Source: DYEC01 sp034434695 | GTDB taxonomy: Bacteria; Chloroflexota; Anaerolineae; Anaerolineales; Anaerolineaceae | Length of the DNA: 30,076 nt | NCBI GenBank assembly: GCA_034434695.1 | Contig: DAOTYY010000076.1 | Coordinates: 1-30,076 of the forward strand | Reading direction: 5' to 3' | Shown here: positions 16,131-25,500 of the stretch, piece by piece | Layout of the letters: every line of letters begins with the position of its first letter | Numbering within the stretch: the first letter of the stretch is position 1 | Notes under the pieces: generated by a model | What the model saw: the letters and a program-made list of their open reading frames with translations, nothing else | Database searches by the model: none | What the model was told of the DNA's origin: nothing | Made by a program: the position numbers and the translations under genes

Positions 16131-16838
16131 TTATTCGTCGCGGCGCCCTAGTAACAAAAAGGCGTAATAGAGCACGGTTGAAATGGCTTGAATAGCTGCT
16201 GCAACATATGTTAGAGCAGCAGCATCCAGAACATTGTTAACTCCGTTAATCTCCTGGCTATAGACAACGCCGGATGTAGTCAGCCAGGCTTTGGCTCGCC
16301 GGCTGGCATCCAGCTCAACTGGCAGGGTGATTACCGCGAAGAGCGCGGTCAGCGAAAATAGCAAAAGCCCAATCCATGCCAGTTGGGTACCAAAACTGGA
16401 AGTTATGAACAAGCCAACCATAAAAATAATTGGACCTAGCCAGCTGCCAATTTGTACGGTTGGCACCATTGCGGTTCTAAATTTCAGAGGTGCATAGTCA
16501 ACTCCGTCTTGAAGGGCATGGCCAGCTTCATGCGCAGCGATGCCTGCAGCAGCCAAACTATTGCTTCGGTACACCTGTGGACTGAGACGCAGAACTTTGT
16601 GTACCGGATCGTAGTGATCGCTTAAGAAGCCATGGGTTTCTTCTACACGAACATCGCTTAAACCGTTGCTGTCCAACATGCGACGCGCAATCTGCGCGCC
16701 AGTTAGTCCGACGTAGCTGCGGATACGAGAAAATTTATTAAAAGCTGATTGCACTTTTAGCTGTGCCCAAAGTCCGAGTAGCAAAGCTGGTAAGCTAAAC
16801 AGAAGATATAAGCCATAACCGCCAAAAATGGGGAACAT
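16131..16838 (-). CDS. YugP-type membrane zinc metallopeptidase
   Basis: The 235-residue protein has an N-terminal membrane segment (about 8-25), a zinc motif HEAGH at 103-107 and the third-ligand motif ELDAS from Glu175. Two further hydrophobic segments lie at about 130-172, and one at the C-terminus (about 205-228). This matches the YugP/neutral zinc metallopeptidase 2 family in length and motif order. Physiological substrate is unknown in this family. AGGAG is six bases before the ATG. The gene leads a probable operon with the large lipoprotein, 13 bases downstream. Confidence 0.9.
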   Translation of the reverse strand: MFPIFGGYGLYLLFSLPALLLGLWAQLKVQSAFNKFSRIRSYVGLTGAQIARRMLDSNGLSDVRVEETHGFLSDHYDPVHKVLRLSPQVYRSNSLAAAGIAAHEAGHALQDGVDYAPLKFRTAMVPTVQIGSWLGPIIFMVGLFITSSFGTQLAWIGLLLFSLTALFAVITLPVELDASRRAKAWLTTSGVVYSQEINGVNNVLDAAALTYVAAAIQAISTVLYYAFLLLGRRDE

Positions 16839-16962
16839 AGTTCACTCCTCATTACCCTTTACTGTTTTGGTTTTTTATCATGTGTACGCTAGTTTATTTT
16901 ATATTGAGGACATTAAAACAATTTCAGAATTATCATAGAAACATGTAAGAACTCATAACAAT

Positions 16963-16987
16963 AAAAAAATACCCCTGACCGGGCTAT
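16963..16987 (-). terminator. Probable intrinsic terminator of the tRNA-Arg gene
   Basis: On the minus strand, just past the tRNA, a short hairpin (CCC/GGG with a five-base loop, extended by three A-T pairs across one mismatch) is followed at once by a seven-base T-run (16963-16969). The stem is weak, but position and T-run fit. Confidence 0.45.
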
Positions 16988-16996
16988 TCGTTTGAG

Positions 16997-17068
16997 TGCG
17001 CCCGCCGAGACTCGAACTCGGGCTTCTGCCTCCGGAGGGCAACGTGATATCCACTTCACTACGGGCGC
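16997..17068 (-). tRNA. tRNA-Arg (anticodon CCG)
   Basis: The minus strand folds as a full cloverleaf: acceptor stem GCGCCCG paired with CGGGCGC, D-arm with GTGA/ATCAC, anticodon stem TTGCC/GGCAG enclosing the loop CTCCGGA, hence anticodon CCG reading CGG, a four-base variable loop, and T-arm CCGAG-TTCGAGT-CTCGG. The discriminator is A. No CCA is encoded; it must be added after transcription. Confidence 0.95.
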
Positions 17069-17083
17069 AGTTGGATCGGTTTG

Positions 17084-17112
17084 ATTTTACCATGAGTATC
17101 CATGGTTGAAAA
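17084..17112 (-). promoter_or_regulatory. Promoter of the tRNA-Arg gene
   Basis: TTTTCA (17107-17112) and TAAAAT (17084-17089) on the minus strand are 17 bases apart; the -10 box ends 15 bases before the mature tRNA 5' end. The -35 matches only four of six positions. Confidence 0.42.
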
Positions 17113-17201
17113 GCTACCGTCTTATGAGATTGTTGAAAAACAAAAACTGCCTCTGATATGTGTTGGTAAAATAGCACAATTTTCGCATAGATATATACTA
17201 A

Positions 17202-17825
17202 TTAACTATAGCTATGTAATGCTTGGCGACCTGCCTCGAAAGCTTTCAGATTTACTTCAACCACTTTGGCGGGAAGACGAGCTTGTATCACGGTTATCCA
17301 ATCAGTTAGGTCAATTGCCATTAAGGCGGAAAGAGCACCCAATAAAACAACATTGGCTGTGCGAGTGTTTCCAAGCTCTTCAGCAATCTTCAACCCGTTG
17401 ATCCAGTATATATAATCGGTTACACGGTTTAGGATGCCCTGGATTTGAGCATGGTCAGGATATTCTACTAGACCAGCGCTTACGGTCATGGGATTGATAT
17501 TGTGGTCATTGACAAGAGCAATGCCTCCTAACCGCATATGGTCACTAAAACGGGCTGCTTCTAGTTTTTCAAAGGCAAGCAAGATGTCTGCTTCGCTAGG
17601 TGGAATGATCGGAGAAAAAACCTTTTCTCCCCAGCGGAGATGGGAGACTACGTTGCCGCCGCGTTGGGACATGCCATGGATTTCGGCTTGCTTGACATCC
17701 AACCCCAATCGTAACCCGAGTTCCGCAAGTACGTTGCTTGCTAAGATAGTTCCCTGCCCGCCTACGCCGACCAGCAAGATATTTACCGGTTGTTTCAAAG
17801 GATTAATTAATTTGGGGGTCGTCAT
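17202..17825 (-). CDS. iorB: Indolepyruvate:ferredoxin oxidoreductase subunit beta
   Basis: The 207-residue protein is the gamma-domain-like small subunit: GVGGQGTILASNVLAELG (from Gly20), AEIHGMSQRGGNVVSHLRWG, SPIIPPSEADILLAFEKLEA and a helical C-terminus. Together with IorA it oxidises aryl-pyruvates from aromatic amino acids to acyl-CoA, passing electrons to ferredoxin. The ATG at 17825 lies four bases past the iorA stop and has GGAG eight bases upstream; a longer frame into iorA is rejected. The iorA-iorB order and coupling are as in other anaerobes. Confidence 0.92.
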   Translation of the reverse strand: MTTPKLINPLKQPVNILLVGVGGQGTILASNVLAELGLRLGLDVKQAEIHGMSQRGGNVVSHLRWGEKVFSPIIPPSEADILLAFEKLEAARFSDHMRLGGIALVNDHNINPMTVSAGLVEYPDHAQIQGILNRVTDYIYWINGLKIAEELGNTRTANVVLLGALSALMAIDLTDWITVIQARLPAKVVEVNLKAFEAGRQALHSYS

Positions 17826-17829
17826 TGTG

Positions 17830-19677
17830 TTACTCCGAGAAAACAGTTTCTTGTGTTGCTGGCTTGATTTGGTTACGGAAAAGAATTGCATCGCGTGGAC
17901 ATACTTGAGCACAGATTTCGCAGCCAGTACAAAGCAGCGGATCAATTTTTGCCAACGGGCGATTGTATTTGGGGTCTAATTCCTCTGATTTCAGGATAGC
18001 CGGGCAACCAATGCGGAAGCAAACTGTGCAACCATTACATTTATCGGTCACTAGAAGAGGCATCCATCGCTGGCGGGCTGAAGGGAGCAAGGCGCACTCT
18101 TCTTGAGCAATCAACACAGCAGGTTCATCGGTTTTCAGCCATTCTTTGAGAGTTTTTTCAATGGCGTCCACATCATAAGCTTCCACTGTTCGCACTTTCT
18201 CAATTCCCAAAGCTCTGACTAGTTGTTCGATATTAACTTCGCTGGTCTCTTTTTGTTGAAGGGTGCGACCTGTGCCGGGGTTTTCTTGATGACCAGTCAT
18301 GCCAGTGACCCGGTTATCCATAATGATGGTGATCACGTTGCTTTTGTTATACGCTACGTTCATTAACGCTGGTATCCCGGTGTGAAAGAAGGTGGAATCA
18401 CCGATTACAGCGATATGACGTTCTTGGTCTCCTGCGACAGCAGCACCATGAGCTACGCTAATTCCCTCGCCCATACACCCGCAAGTATCAATTGCGTTCA
18501 GCGGCGGTGTAATGCCAAGTGTGTAACACCCAATATCTCCATTAATAGGCAGCCCAAGTTTATGTAACACATAGAATGTTCCACGATGGGGGCAGCCCGG
18601 ACAAAGCACAGGTGGGCGGGAAGGTAAGTCCACAGTGATTTGAGGCGTGACGGTTTTTTGTAAAGTGGCAGGCAACAAATTGGCTTTTTCTGCACTGAGG
18701 CGTACGATAGCAGGGTTTAGCTCGCCTGTAAGCGGGAAAATGGTCTTGGTGTTGGGGTAAGATATGTTTGCGTTTGCTGGTACATACAATTCAATCCCCA
18801 TTAAACGCACTTGATCTTCAATGAATGGGTCAAGCTCTTCTAAAACAATCAGTTTCTCCACCTGTTGAGCAAAGTGATGGATTAGTTTTATAGGTAGAGG
18901 ATATACCATTCCTAGCTTTAGAATGCTGGCCTCTGGAAAAACTTCACGGGCATATTGATATGCAATGCCGCCCGTGATAATGCCAAGTTCTCTGGATCGA
19001 ATTTCAACACGGTTGCTGGAAAATGTTTCGGCAAATTGTGCTAATTCTTGAATACGTGTTTCAATGACGACATGGCGCTTGCGCACATTGGCTGGCATCA
19101 TGACATACTTTGCCGGGTTGCGTGGGTATTTGATGAACGGACGAGGCTGCAAGCGTTGCTCATTAACCTCGACGGGTGAGGTTGTATGGCAGACTCGCGT
19201 CGTCATCCGAAAAAGAACCGGGGTATCAAACTGTTCGCTGATGTCATAAGCAACGATTGCGAGGTCGTGGGCTTCCTGGCTATCCGCTGGATCGAGACAG
19301 GGAATGCGAGCAAATCTGGCGTATTGACGGTTGTCTTGTTCATTCTGCGATGAGTGCATACCCGGATCATCGGCTGAGACAATTACCAATCCACCTTCGA
19401 TCCCTGTCATGGCAACTGCGAATAGCGCATCAGCCGCTACATTTAGCCCCACATGTTTCATTGTGGCGAACGCGCGCTGACCTGCATACGCTGCGCCAAT
19501 TGCGGCATCGAGAGCTACTTTTTCGTTTGGCGCCCATTCTGCATAGACGCCGGGGAATTTAGCGAACGTCTCGGTAATTTCTGTGCTAGGGGTACCCGGG
19601 TAACCTGATACGACTGTTACACCAGCCTCCCATGAACCGCGTGCGAAAGCCTCATTGCCGGAGAGTAATCGTTTCAT
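17830..19677 (-). CDS. iorA: Indolepyruvate:ferredoxin oxidoreductase subunit alpha
   Basis: The 615-residue protein has the IorA domain order: a pyrimidine-binding domain starting LLSGNEAFARGSWEAGV with SGYPGTPSTEI, a middle transketolase-like domain, a thiamine-diphosphate domain with CPGCPHRGTFYVLHK, GDIGCYTLG and GDSTFFHTGIPAL, and two C-terminal [4Fe-4S] motifs. These are Cys547, 550, 553, 558 and Cys583, 586, 589, 593. It is the catalytic subunit that decarboxylates 2-oxoacids to acyl-CoA with ferredoxin reduction. AAGGAG lies ten bases before the ATG. The serine-hydrolase gene ends 47 bases upstream on the same strand, so co-transcription is possible. All functional motifs appear intact. 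Confidence 0.95.
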   Translation of the reverse strand: MKRLLSGNEAFARGSWEAGVTVVSGYPGTPSTEITETFAKFPGVYAEWAPNEKVALDAAIGAAYAGQRAFATMKHVGLNVAADALFAVAMTGIEGGLVIVSADDPGMHSSQNEQDNRQYARFARIPCLDPADSQEAHDLAIVAYDISEQFDTPVLFRMTTRVCHTTSPVEVNEQRLQPRPFIKYPRNPAKYVMMPANVRKRHVVIETRIQELAQFAETFSSNRVEIRSRELGIITGGIAYQYAREVFPEASILKLGMVYPLPIKLIHHFAQQVEKLIVLEELDPFIEDQVRLMGIELYVPANANISYPNTKTIFPLTGELNPAIVRLSAEKANLLPATLQKTVTPQITVDLPSRPPVLCPGCPHRGTFYVLHKLGLPINGDIGCYTLGITPPLNAIDTCGCMGEGISVAHGAAVAGDQERHIAVIGDSTFFHTGIPALMNVAYNKSNVITIIMDNRVTGMTGHQENPGTGRTLQQKETSEVNIEQLVRALGIEKVRTVEAYDVDAIEKTLKEWLKTDEPAVLIAQEECALLPSARQRWMPLLVTDKCNGCTVCFRIGCPAILKSEELDPKYNRPLAKIDPLLCTGCEICAQVCPRDAILFRNQIKPATQETVFSE

Positions 19678-19724
19678 TCGTAGAAGTCTCCTTATTGTTG
19701 ATTAAACTGCCCTGATCGTATTTT

Positions 19725-21242
19725 TCATGATCCGTTTGCGTTTGAAGTAGTTAGGTTGAAGTAATTGTATATCACTGTGGACAAGTTTGCCATGAGTTGA
19801 TTCCCTTGATCAAAAATTAAGTGTTTGGGATGGTACATGTAAATGGCTAAAACGTAGTTTCCTCCTTGTGAATAGATAATCGCACCATCGCTCATGGTAT
19901 GTAGTAATCCATCAGCTTCTTCAATCCAGCCATGTTTATGCCCGATTCTAGTCCCTTCTGGCAAGCCGGCTGTTATCAAATATGGCAACTTGTCACTTAC
20001 GAGCAAGCCTATCATTTCACGGCACTCATCTTGGGTGATTTCTCCTATAAAGGTCTCAACAAGTTTGCCGGAATTGGTTTCAGCACATTGATAAATCGCT
20101 TCCAGTACAGTGCCCATCTCGGCTGGGGTAGTCTGGTTGTAGACATCTGGTTTAAGGTCAATATCCGTTCGAGTGTTAGCCGGTGTGTGATAACGCTCTA
20201 ATAATGGAGCATCCATATAAAAATATCCTGCCAAAAAAGTGTTATTCAGCCCAAGTGCTCGCATATCCTCTGTTACCATCAATGGGCCACGTACTGGATT
20301 GATGACAGTTTCCATTAGTTTGTCAGAGGCTTCATTTTCTGATTCGGAGATCATTAAATTGAGCAGGGTTTGAATGTCATCGCGAATTGGTGGCTCTAGC
20401 CGGCGAAAAACGGAAATCATGATAGGAATTTTGATAGTGCTGGCGGCTGTGAAGGCAATATCCGCAGGTGGATTTGTGCCATTCTGATAAGCAAAATGCA
20501 GTTTTTCGCCACTTTGAAGATTGGAAAGATAAATTTCCACCAGTCCATCAAAAGCAGCGCGATCTATAACGGTTTGGAGAAAGAATTGCAGTTTTTCCCG
20601 GTCCGGTGGCGGCGGCGGTTCCTGAACAAGCAGTACTGTAACCTTGCGTTGATTAAGGGTAAACAAGGCGTTCTTGATGTCTTCAATAGCCTGTTGCATA
20701 TCAAAGCTAATGCCGGGGTGCCCGGCAATCCAGCTCAGGCTTTCCATTGCTGGCTGCGGCGCGGTTGGGGGTTGGGTGTAGCGCGGCGCAATAACGTCTT
20801 TCAGATAATTCTGGATAGCTGTTTCATCTACGCTGGCTCTTAGTGGAACGTCTAATGCATTCATTAAATCAGATGGATGCCACAGATACTTCCAGAACCC
20901 GGCTAATTTCACAAACGTGTCTTGCTGATTTTCTGCGGCAGACAACATAGCATCAATGTCTAGTTGGAATCCCAGATCTTGGGGCGAAGCCTGGATTGTG
21001 GATGTGCCATAATGAATCTCTATTGGGGTTCCATATGCCTGACGCAAGCGATCAGCGGCTGTTTGCCGGTCAGTACCACCAACTGGAACACCAGCTATGA
21101 TTTGAGCTGGTGGAAAGTTGAGTTTTAGTTTCTGGTATTGTATCCACTGAAGAAAAGTAAGGCTGATGGAGGCAATAATCAGTCCTAATGAAGCGCCGCG
21201 CAACAAATATAGCCATGTTCTTGATGCTATATTCCTCATCAC
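19725..21242 (-). CDS. Membrane-anchored beta-lactamase/PBP-like serine hydrolase
   Basis: The 505-residue protein has one N-terminal membrane segment (about 11-32). A region of about 45-205 resembles YoaR/VanW-type peptidoglycan-binding modules (AGVPVGGTDRQTAADRL and IEIHYGTSTIQASPQDLGF). A C-terminal class-A beta-lactamase fold (about 220-500) follows. Active-site motifs are S268-T-I-K271 (SxxK), S301-E-N303 (SDN-like) and K436-H-G438 (KTG-like, with His for Thr). The altered second and third motifs suggest a cell-wall hydrolase or carboxypeptidase rather than a drug-degrading beta-lactamase. GTG at 21242 and ATG at 21239 are both possible starts; no strong Shine-Dalgarno sequence is seen. 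A proline-rich run separates the two domains at about 209-213. Confidence 0.83.
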   Translation of the reverse strand: MMRNIASRTWLYLLRGASLGLIIASISLTFLQWIQYQKLKLNFPPAQIIAGVPVGGTDRQTAADRLRQAYGTPIEIHYGTSTIQASPQDLGFQLDIDAMLSAAENQQDTFVKLAGFWKYLWHPSDLMNALDVPLRASVDETAIQNYLKDVIAPRYTQPPTAPQPAMESLSWIAGHPGISFDMQQAIEDIKNALFTLNQRKVTVLLVQEPPPPPDREKLQFFLQTVIDRAAFDGLVEIYLSNLQSGEKLHFAYQNGTNPPADIAFTAASTIKIPIMISVFRRLEPPIRDDIQTLLNLMISESENEASDKLMETVINPVRGPLMVTEDMRALGLNNTFLAGYFYMDAPLLERYHTPANTRTDIDLKPDVYNQTTPAEMGTVLEAIYQCAETNSGKLVETFIGEITQDECREMIGLLVSDKLPYLITAGLPEGTRIGHKHGWIEEADGLLHTMSDGAIIYSQGGNYVLAIYMYHPKHLIFDQGNQLMANLSTVIYNYFNLTTSNANGS

Positions 21243-21254
21243 GAAGCGATTCTA

Positions 21255-21334
21255 CCAGATTCTGGATTTTCCAAATTCCAGTTGTGATTCCTAACCTTTC
21301 CCCTCTATCATCAAGCACGTCTTTGTTCTATAAT
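21255..21334 (+). promoter_or_regulatory. Divergent control region: palindrome and possible -10 box for the lipoprotein gene
   Basis: The 172-base gap between the divergent serine-hydrolase and lipoprotein genes holds the perfect odd palindrome CCAGATTCTGG (21255-21265), 13 bases from the hydrolase start. A TATAAT at 21329-21334 lies 80 bases before the lipoprotein ATG. No good -35 accompanies the TATAAT, so the assignment is weak. Confidence 0.28.
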
Positions 21335-21414
21335 ATCAAGAAGAAAGTTGCCATAAGCACTCTGGGGTGGAACTAATATTTTTTGCTGGTTAGCAGTTTG
21401 GGGAGGTTGTATCT

Positions 21415-22556
21415 ATGAAAAAGCCGACTTTTCCTAGGCAAAGGATTTTTGTGTTTGCTGTTTTTACATTCTTGTTATTGCTGGCTTGCAATGCTCCGGG
21501 AATTGGGGATGCGGTACCAAGACTACATAGTGCTGAACAGACGGCTCGAGCCTTGGAAACGTCCATTGGACAGACGCAGGAAGCTATGCTTAACAATCCG
21601 ATAACACAAATACCTCAAGTTGACACGTCAACCCCACAGCCTGAAACACCAACACTGCTGGCAGAAATAACAAATCCCCCTGAAGTAACAATGACGCCAA
21701 TCGTTGAGCATAACGTTATACCGGGAGAGCCTGGAAAAGCAAAAGTAGAAATAAAGGACGCTAACACGGCAATCTCTGGTAACCTAAAATATGCCACAGA
21801 GGGGGATCTTTATCAGAAGAATTTGTTTGAGCGCCCGTTTAATGTGGACATGGTTTATCGTCCAGATTTGGATATACAAAAAGCGGAACTTTCTGAAAAC
21901 GATAGTTTTTTTATGTAACAATCTATCTGGCTGATGTGTATCCGGGCAGTAAAACTCTACAAGCAAATTATGGAGTCGAATTAGATACAGATTTTGACGG
22001 TCGCGGTGATTATCTGATTTTGGTTGCCCCTCCTTTTGAAGCACGGTGGACAACAAGCAATGTGACTGCCTATGGCGACTCGAATAATGATGTTGGGCGC
22101 AAGCGGCCGTTAGTAATGGATGTTCCGTCTAGTGGGGATGGTTATGATGTGGTTGTTTTTACGACTCAAAATAACCATGATCCCGATCTGGTATGGGGGA
22201 GAAGAGCCCCAGACAAATCCTCTGTAGTTCAGATTGCTTTTAAGAAATCCATGCTGGATCATCCTTCCTCTTTCTTGTTTGGTGTCTGGGCAGATGATGG
22301 TTTAATGGATGTTCGAATGTTTGACTACAATGATAACTTTAGCGAGGCTGACGCTGGATCGCCACTAGAGAAAAATCCAAATTATCCTCTAAAGAAATTG
22401 TTTTCTGTGGATAATACTTGTCGTATGAGTTTTGGACGTGCCCTTACTTTAACCGATCCGGGTGTTTGTGTCCAGCAGAAACCCCCAATCCCTACTTTGT
22501 ATGTACCTACTGTTCATGTTACTCTTCCTTCTGGTTTTCCGGGAAGCGGAAATTAA
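21415..22556 (+). pseudogene. Lipoprotein gene split by a -1 frameshift at a T7 run
   Basis: The first 166 codons encode a lipoprotein with signal peptide and lipobox LLLAC (Cys25), a Thr/Pro-rich linker (about 62-100) and the start of a globular domain ending AELSENDSFF. Translation then stops at TAA 21916-21918. Moving back one base at the T-run 21906-21912 continues the protein as YVTIYLADVYPGSKTLQ for 214 more residues, giving 380 in all. The continuation includes an Asp-rich DTDFDGRGDYL loop and ends in PSGFPGSGN. The T-run lies in phase as T-TTT-TTT, a shape that permits -1 slippage, but no clear stimulating hairpin or upstream Shine-Dalgarno sequence is seen. Mutation or a miscounted homopolymer are simpler explanations. 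GGGAGG precedes the ATG. The FHA transporter starts 23 bases after the second part, so the two are probably one operon. I do not recognise the domain. Confidence 0.72.
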
Positions 22557-22579
22557 CGTTTACCCCCTGGGAGTATATT

Positions 22580-25500
22580 ATGAAAAACTCTTCGTCTGGA
22601 AATACGCAGTTTATATTACATTTGGCTGTTGGTGATGGTGAATGGATAGAACGTTCCATAGATGAGGGGGTCTATATTTTGGGGCGAGCATCAGATTGCC
22701 AGATTATCTTGCCTGGAAACGAGGTCTCCCGGCGGCATGCGCAAGTTGAAATTGCACGAGATGGTTTGTGGGTAATGGATTTGGGATCGGCAAACGGTAC
22801 GCAAGTGGATGGGAATCCTCTTTCGCCGCGCCGTCGTACTCCTCTTCTGCCACATCAGGTGATTGCCATTTCCTGTTATCGCCTTAGAATTGAGCTGGCG
22901 AAAGGTGCAGAAATACCGCTGCCCATTCCTTCCACCGAAGAGCAACTTAAGACGATTGCCGCAGGACAGTTTGCCTTTAGCCATGAGTTTTCTGTGTCGG
23001 CAATTCGGACACTAGTAGAAGGCGGTGAGCAAGCTGGTGTGCTTGCAAAGCCGGCTGAAGCTCCATTGCCGCCACCATCTCCTCCATCAATCCCTATGCG
23101 TCAGGTTGTATTGCAGTATCGGCAAGGACAGGGTGGATGGATTTCATATACTTTGAGCGAAGGTGATCAGTTCATTGGTCGTGAGGCTAGCAACCAGATT
23201 GTGCTGGATTCGAGTGGTGTGTCACGCCGACATGCGCGGGTGACATTGATCAGCGGGATGGTCACGGTCACGGATTTGGGTTCAAAGAACGGTGTCTATA
23301 AAAACGGACAGCGGCTGAATCCTCATCAATCTTACCCGCTTGAGCCAGGGGAGACTTTTCAGATTGACGAGTTCATTTTTGAGCTAAAGTCCTCTGGGGT
23401 TTCGCAAGAACAAGCCCGAGCACTGTCGGCTCATGTTCCGGTCTCCTCTCAGCTTCCATGCGGAGAGGTTTCCACAGTTGTAGCGCTTGATCTAGGTGAA
23501 GCTGCTGAGCCAATGCCCAGTGGACGTTTGAACCTTTTAGGACAGGACCGTGTCTCGATTGGACGTGCTCCAGACAACCAGATCGTTCTCGATCATCCAA
23601 TGGTCAGCCGCTATCATGCAGTTATTGAACGGTTAGGTACCCGTTCGCGCATCATTAACACGCATAGTGCCAACGGGGTTTTTGTTAATGGGCAGCAGGT
23701 TGAGCATATGGCGTGGCTTACACCAGGTGATGCGATCAAAATTGGCCCTTATCAGTTTCAATTTTCCGGTAACGAATTGCAACGCTCTGCCGCTTTGGAG
23801 GGCTATGAAATTGATGTGATTGGCGTCAACAAGTGGGTGTCAAAAACGGTCAATTTACTGAAAGACATCAGTTTACACATTGGACAGAATGAGTTTGTGG
23901 CGCTGGTGGGCATGAGCGGGGCGGGTAAGAGCACGCTCATGGATGCCATCAATGGATTTCGTCCCGCTACAGGTGGGCAAGTTTTGGTTAATGGTGTGGA
24001 TTTATACCGCAATTATGAGTCTTTCCGGGATGATATTGGCAATGTACCACAAAAAGATATTGTTCACATGGAACTAACACCTGAGCAGGCATTGGACTAT
24101 GCGGCGAGGTTGCGGATGCCATCAGATACAACCGCTGCTGAACGAAAAGCGGCAGTGAATGCGGCTTTGAATGATTTGGGTTTGACCTTTAAGAAAGATG
24201 TTCCTATCTCACGGCTTTCGGGCGGTCAATTAAAACGCGTCTCTATAGGCGTTGAGCTGTTAACGAGACCACGATTATTCTTTTTGGACGAGCCAACCAG
24301 TGGATTAGATCCCGGTACAGAATACGAAATGATGAAATTACTGCGTCATCTGGCAGACCAGGGGCGCACAATCATGCTTATTACACATGCCACCAAGAAC
24401 GTCATGTTTTGTGATAAGGCAATCATCCTGGCTCGAGGAGGTTATCTGGCTTTTTATGGTCCACCGGAAGAAGCCCTCGAATATTTTGACCAGTTCCGCA
24501 CCCCGCGCGAGCGTCTGGAAAAGGACATGGAATTTGACGATATTTATCGCATTCTTCAAGATGATGCGCGTGGAAAGCCAGAAGACTGGCGCGAACGTTA
24601 TCTTGCCAGCAAATATGCAAAATATTGTCAGCCAAAATTTACTCCTGTACAGGTTGCACAAAAAGCAGCACCAACTGCCAAGCGGCGTCCTCGTATATCC
24701 GCCTTAAAACAGTTTATTGTACTTTCCGCCCGCACAATGCGTTGCATGATTCAAGACAGTGCTTCTCTTGGGCTGACATTAGCGTTGGCACCCGTGTTAG
24801 GGCTGATGAATTTTATCTGGGGTACCAAGCTCTTTGATCCAGTGCAGGGTGACAGTACCAAAGCTCTTGGATTATGGTTTGTTACAGCGGTGATCGCTAT
24901 TTTGGTTGGATCAATGGGCAGTGTGCGTGAGATTGTTAAGGAGAATGAAATTTACAAACGCGAACGCGCAGTAGGTTTGCGAATATTGCCATATATTCTG
25001 TCTAAAGTTTGGATTGGAATGGCACTTTCCATTTATCAGGGGATTGTCATTTTGTTTTTTGTGTTCGTTCTGGCACGCCCGGTAGTTAATAGCGTGCTTG
25101 CCTATCCCGCTATGATGATCACGATGATCCTGATGATCATTTGTGGCTACCTGATGGGACTGATGATATCAGCGATTGCTCCAAACCAGAATGCTGCTCA
25201 GTTGCTACTAATCGCCGCTTTTGTTCCTCAGCTTCTATTTGCTGGGCTCTTAATGCCGATTCAGCGCATTCCACTAGGTGAGATTATCAGCCCCCTCATG
25301 TCAACCCGTTGGGGATTTGAGGCATTTGTAAATGCCAGTGGGATGGGTGATATGTTGGTCAAAGATCCCTGCTGGTCGCTTTCAAAAGAACACCGTATTA
25401 AGCTAAGTCCAACACAGAAGGAAGCCTGCCTTTGTTTGGGGGCAAATATATTCAAGAATTGTGCTAATTTTCCAGGCATTCTTTCACCGGATTTTTATGA

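Noticed and set aside
16839..17201. Additional gene in the gap between yugP and iorB
   Set aside because: Apart from tRNA-Arg with its promoter and terminator, no frame with a start signal is seen on either strand.
17826..17945. Longer iorB reading into iorA
   Set aside because: ATG 17825 has a ribosome binding site and matches the family N-terminus; the extension is out-of-frame iorA sequence.
22418..22579. Earlier start for the FHA transporter
   Set aside because: The extra 54 residues overlap the lipoprotein C-terminus in another frame and look non-protein-like; ATG 22580 has a good GGGAG.
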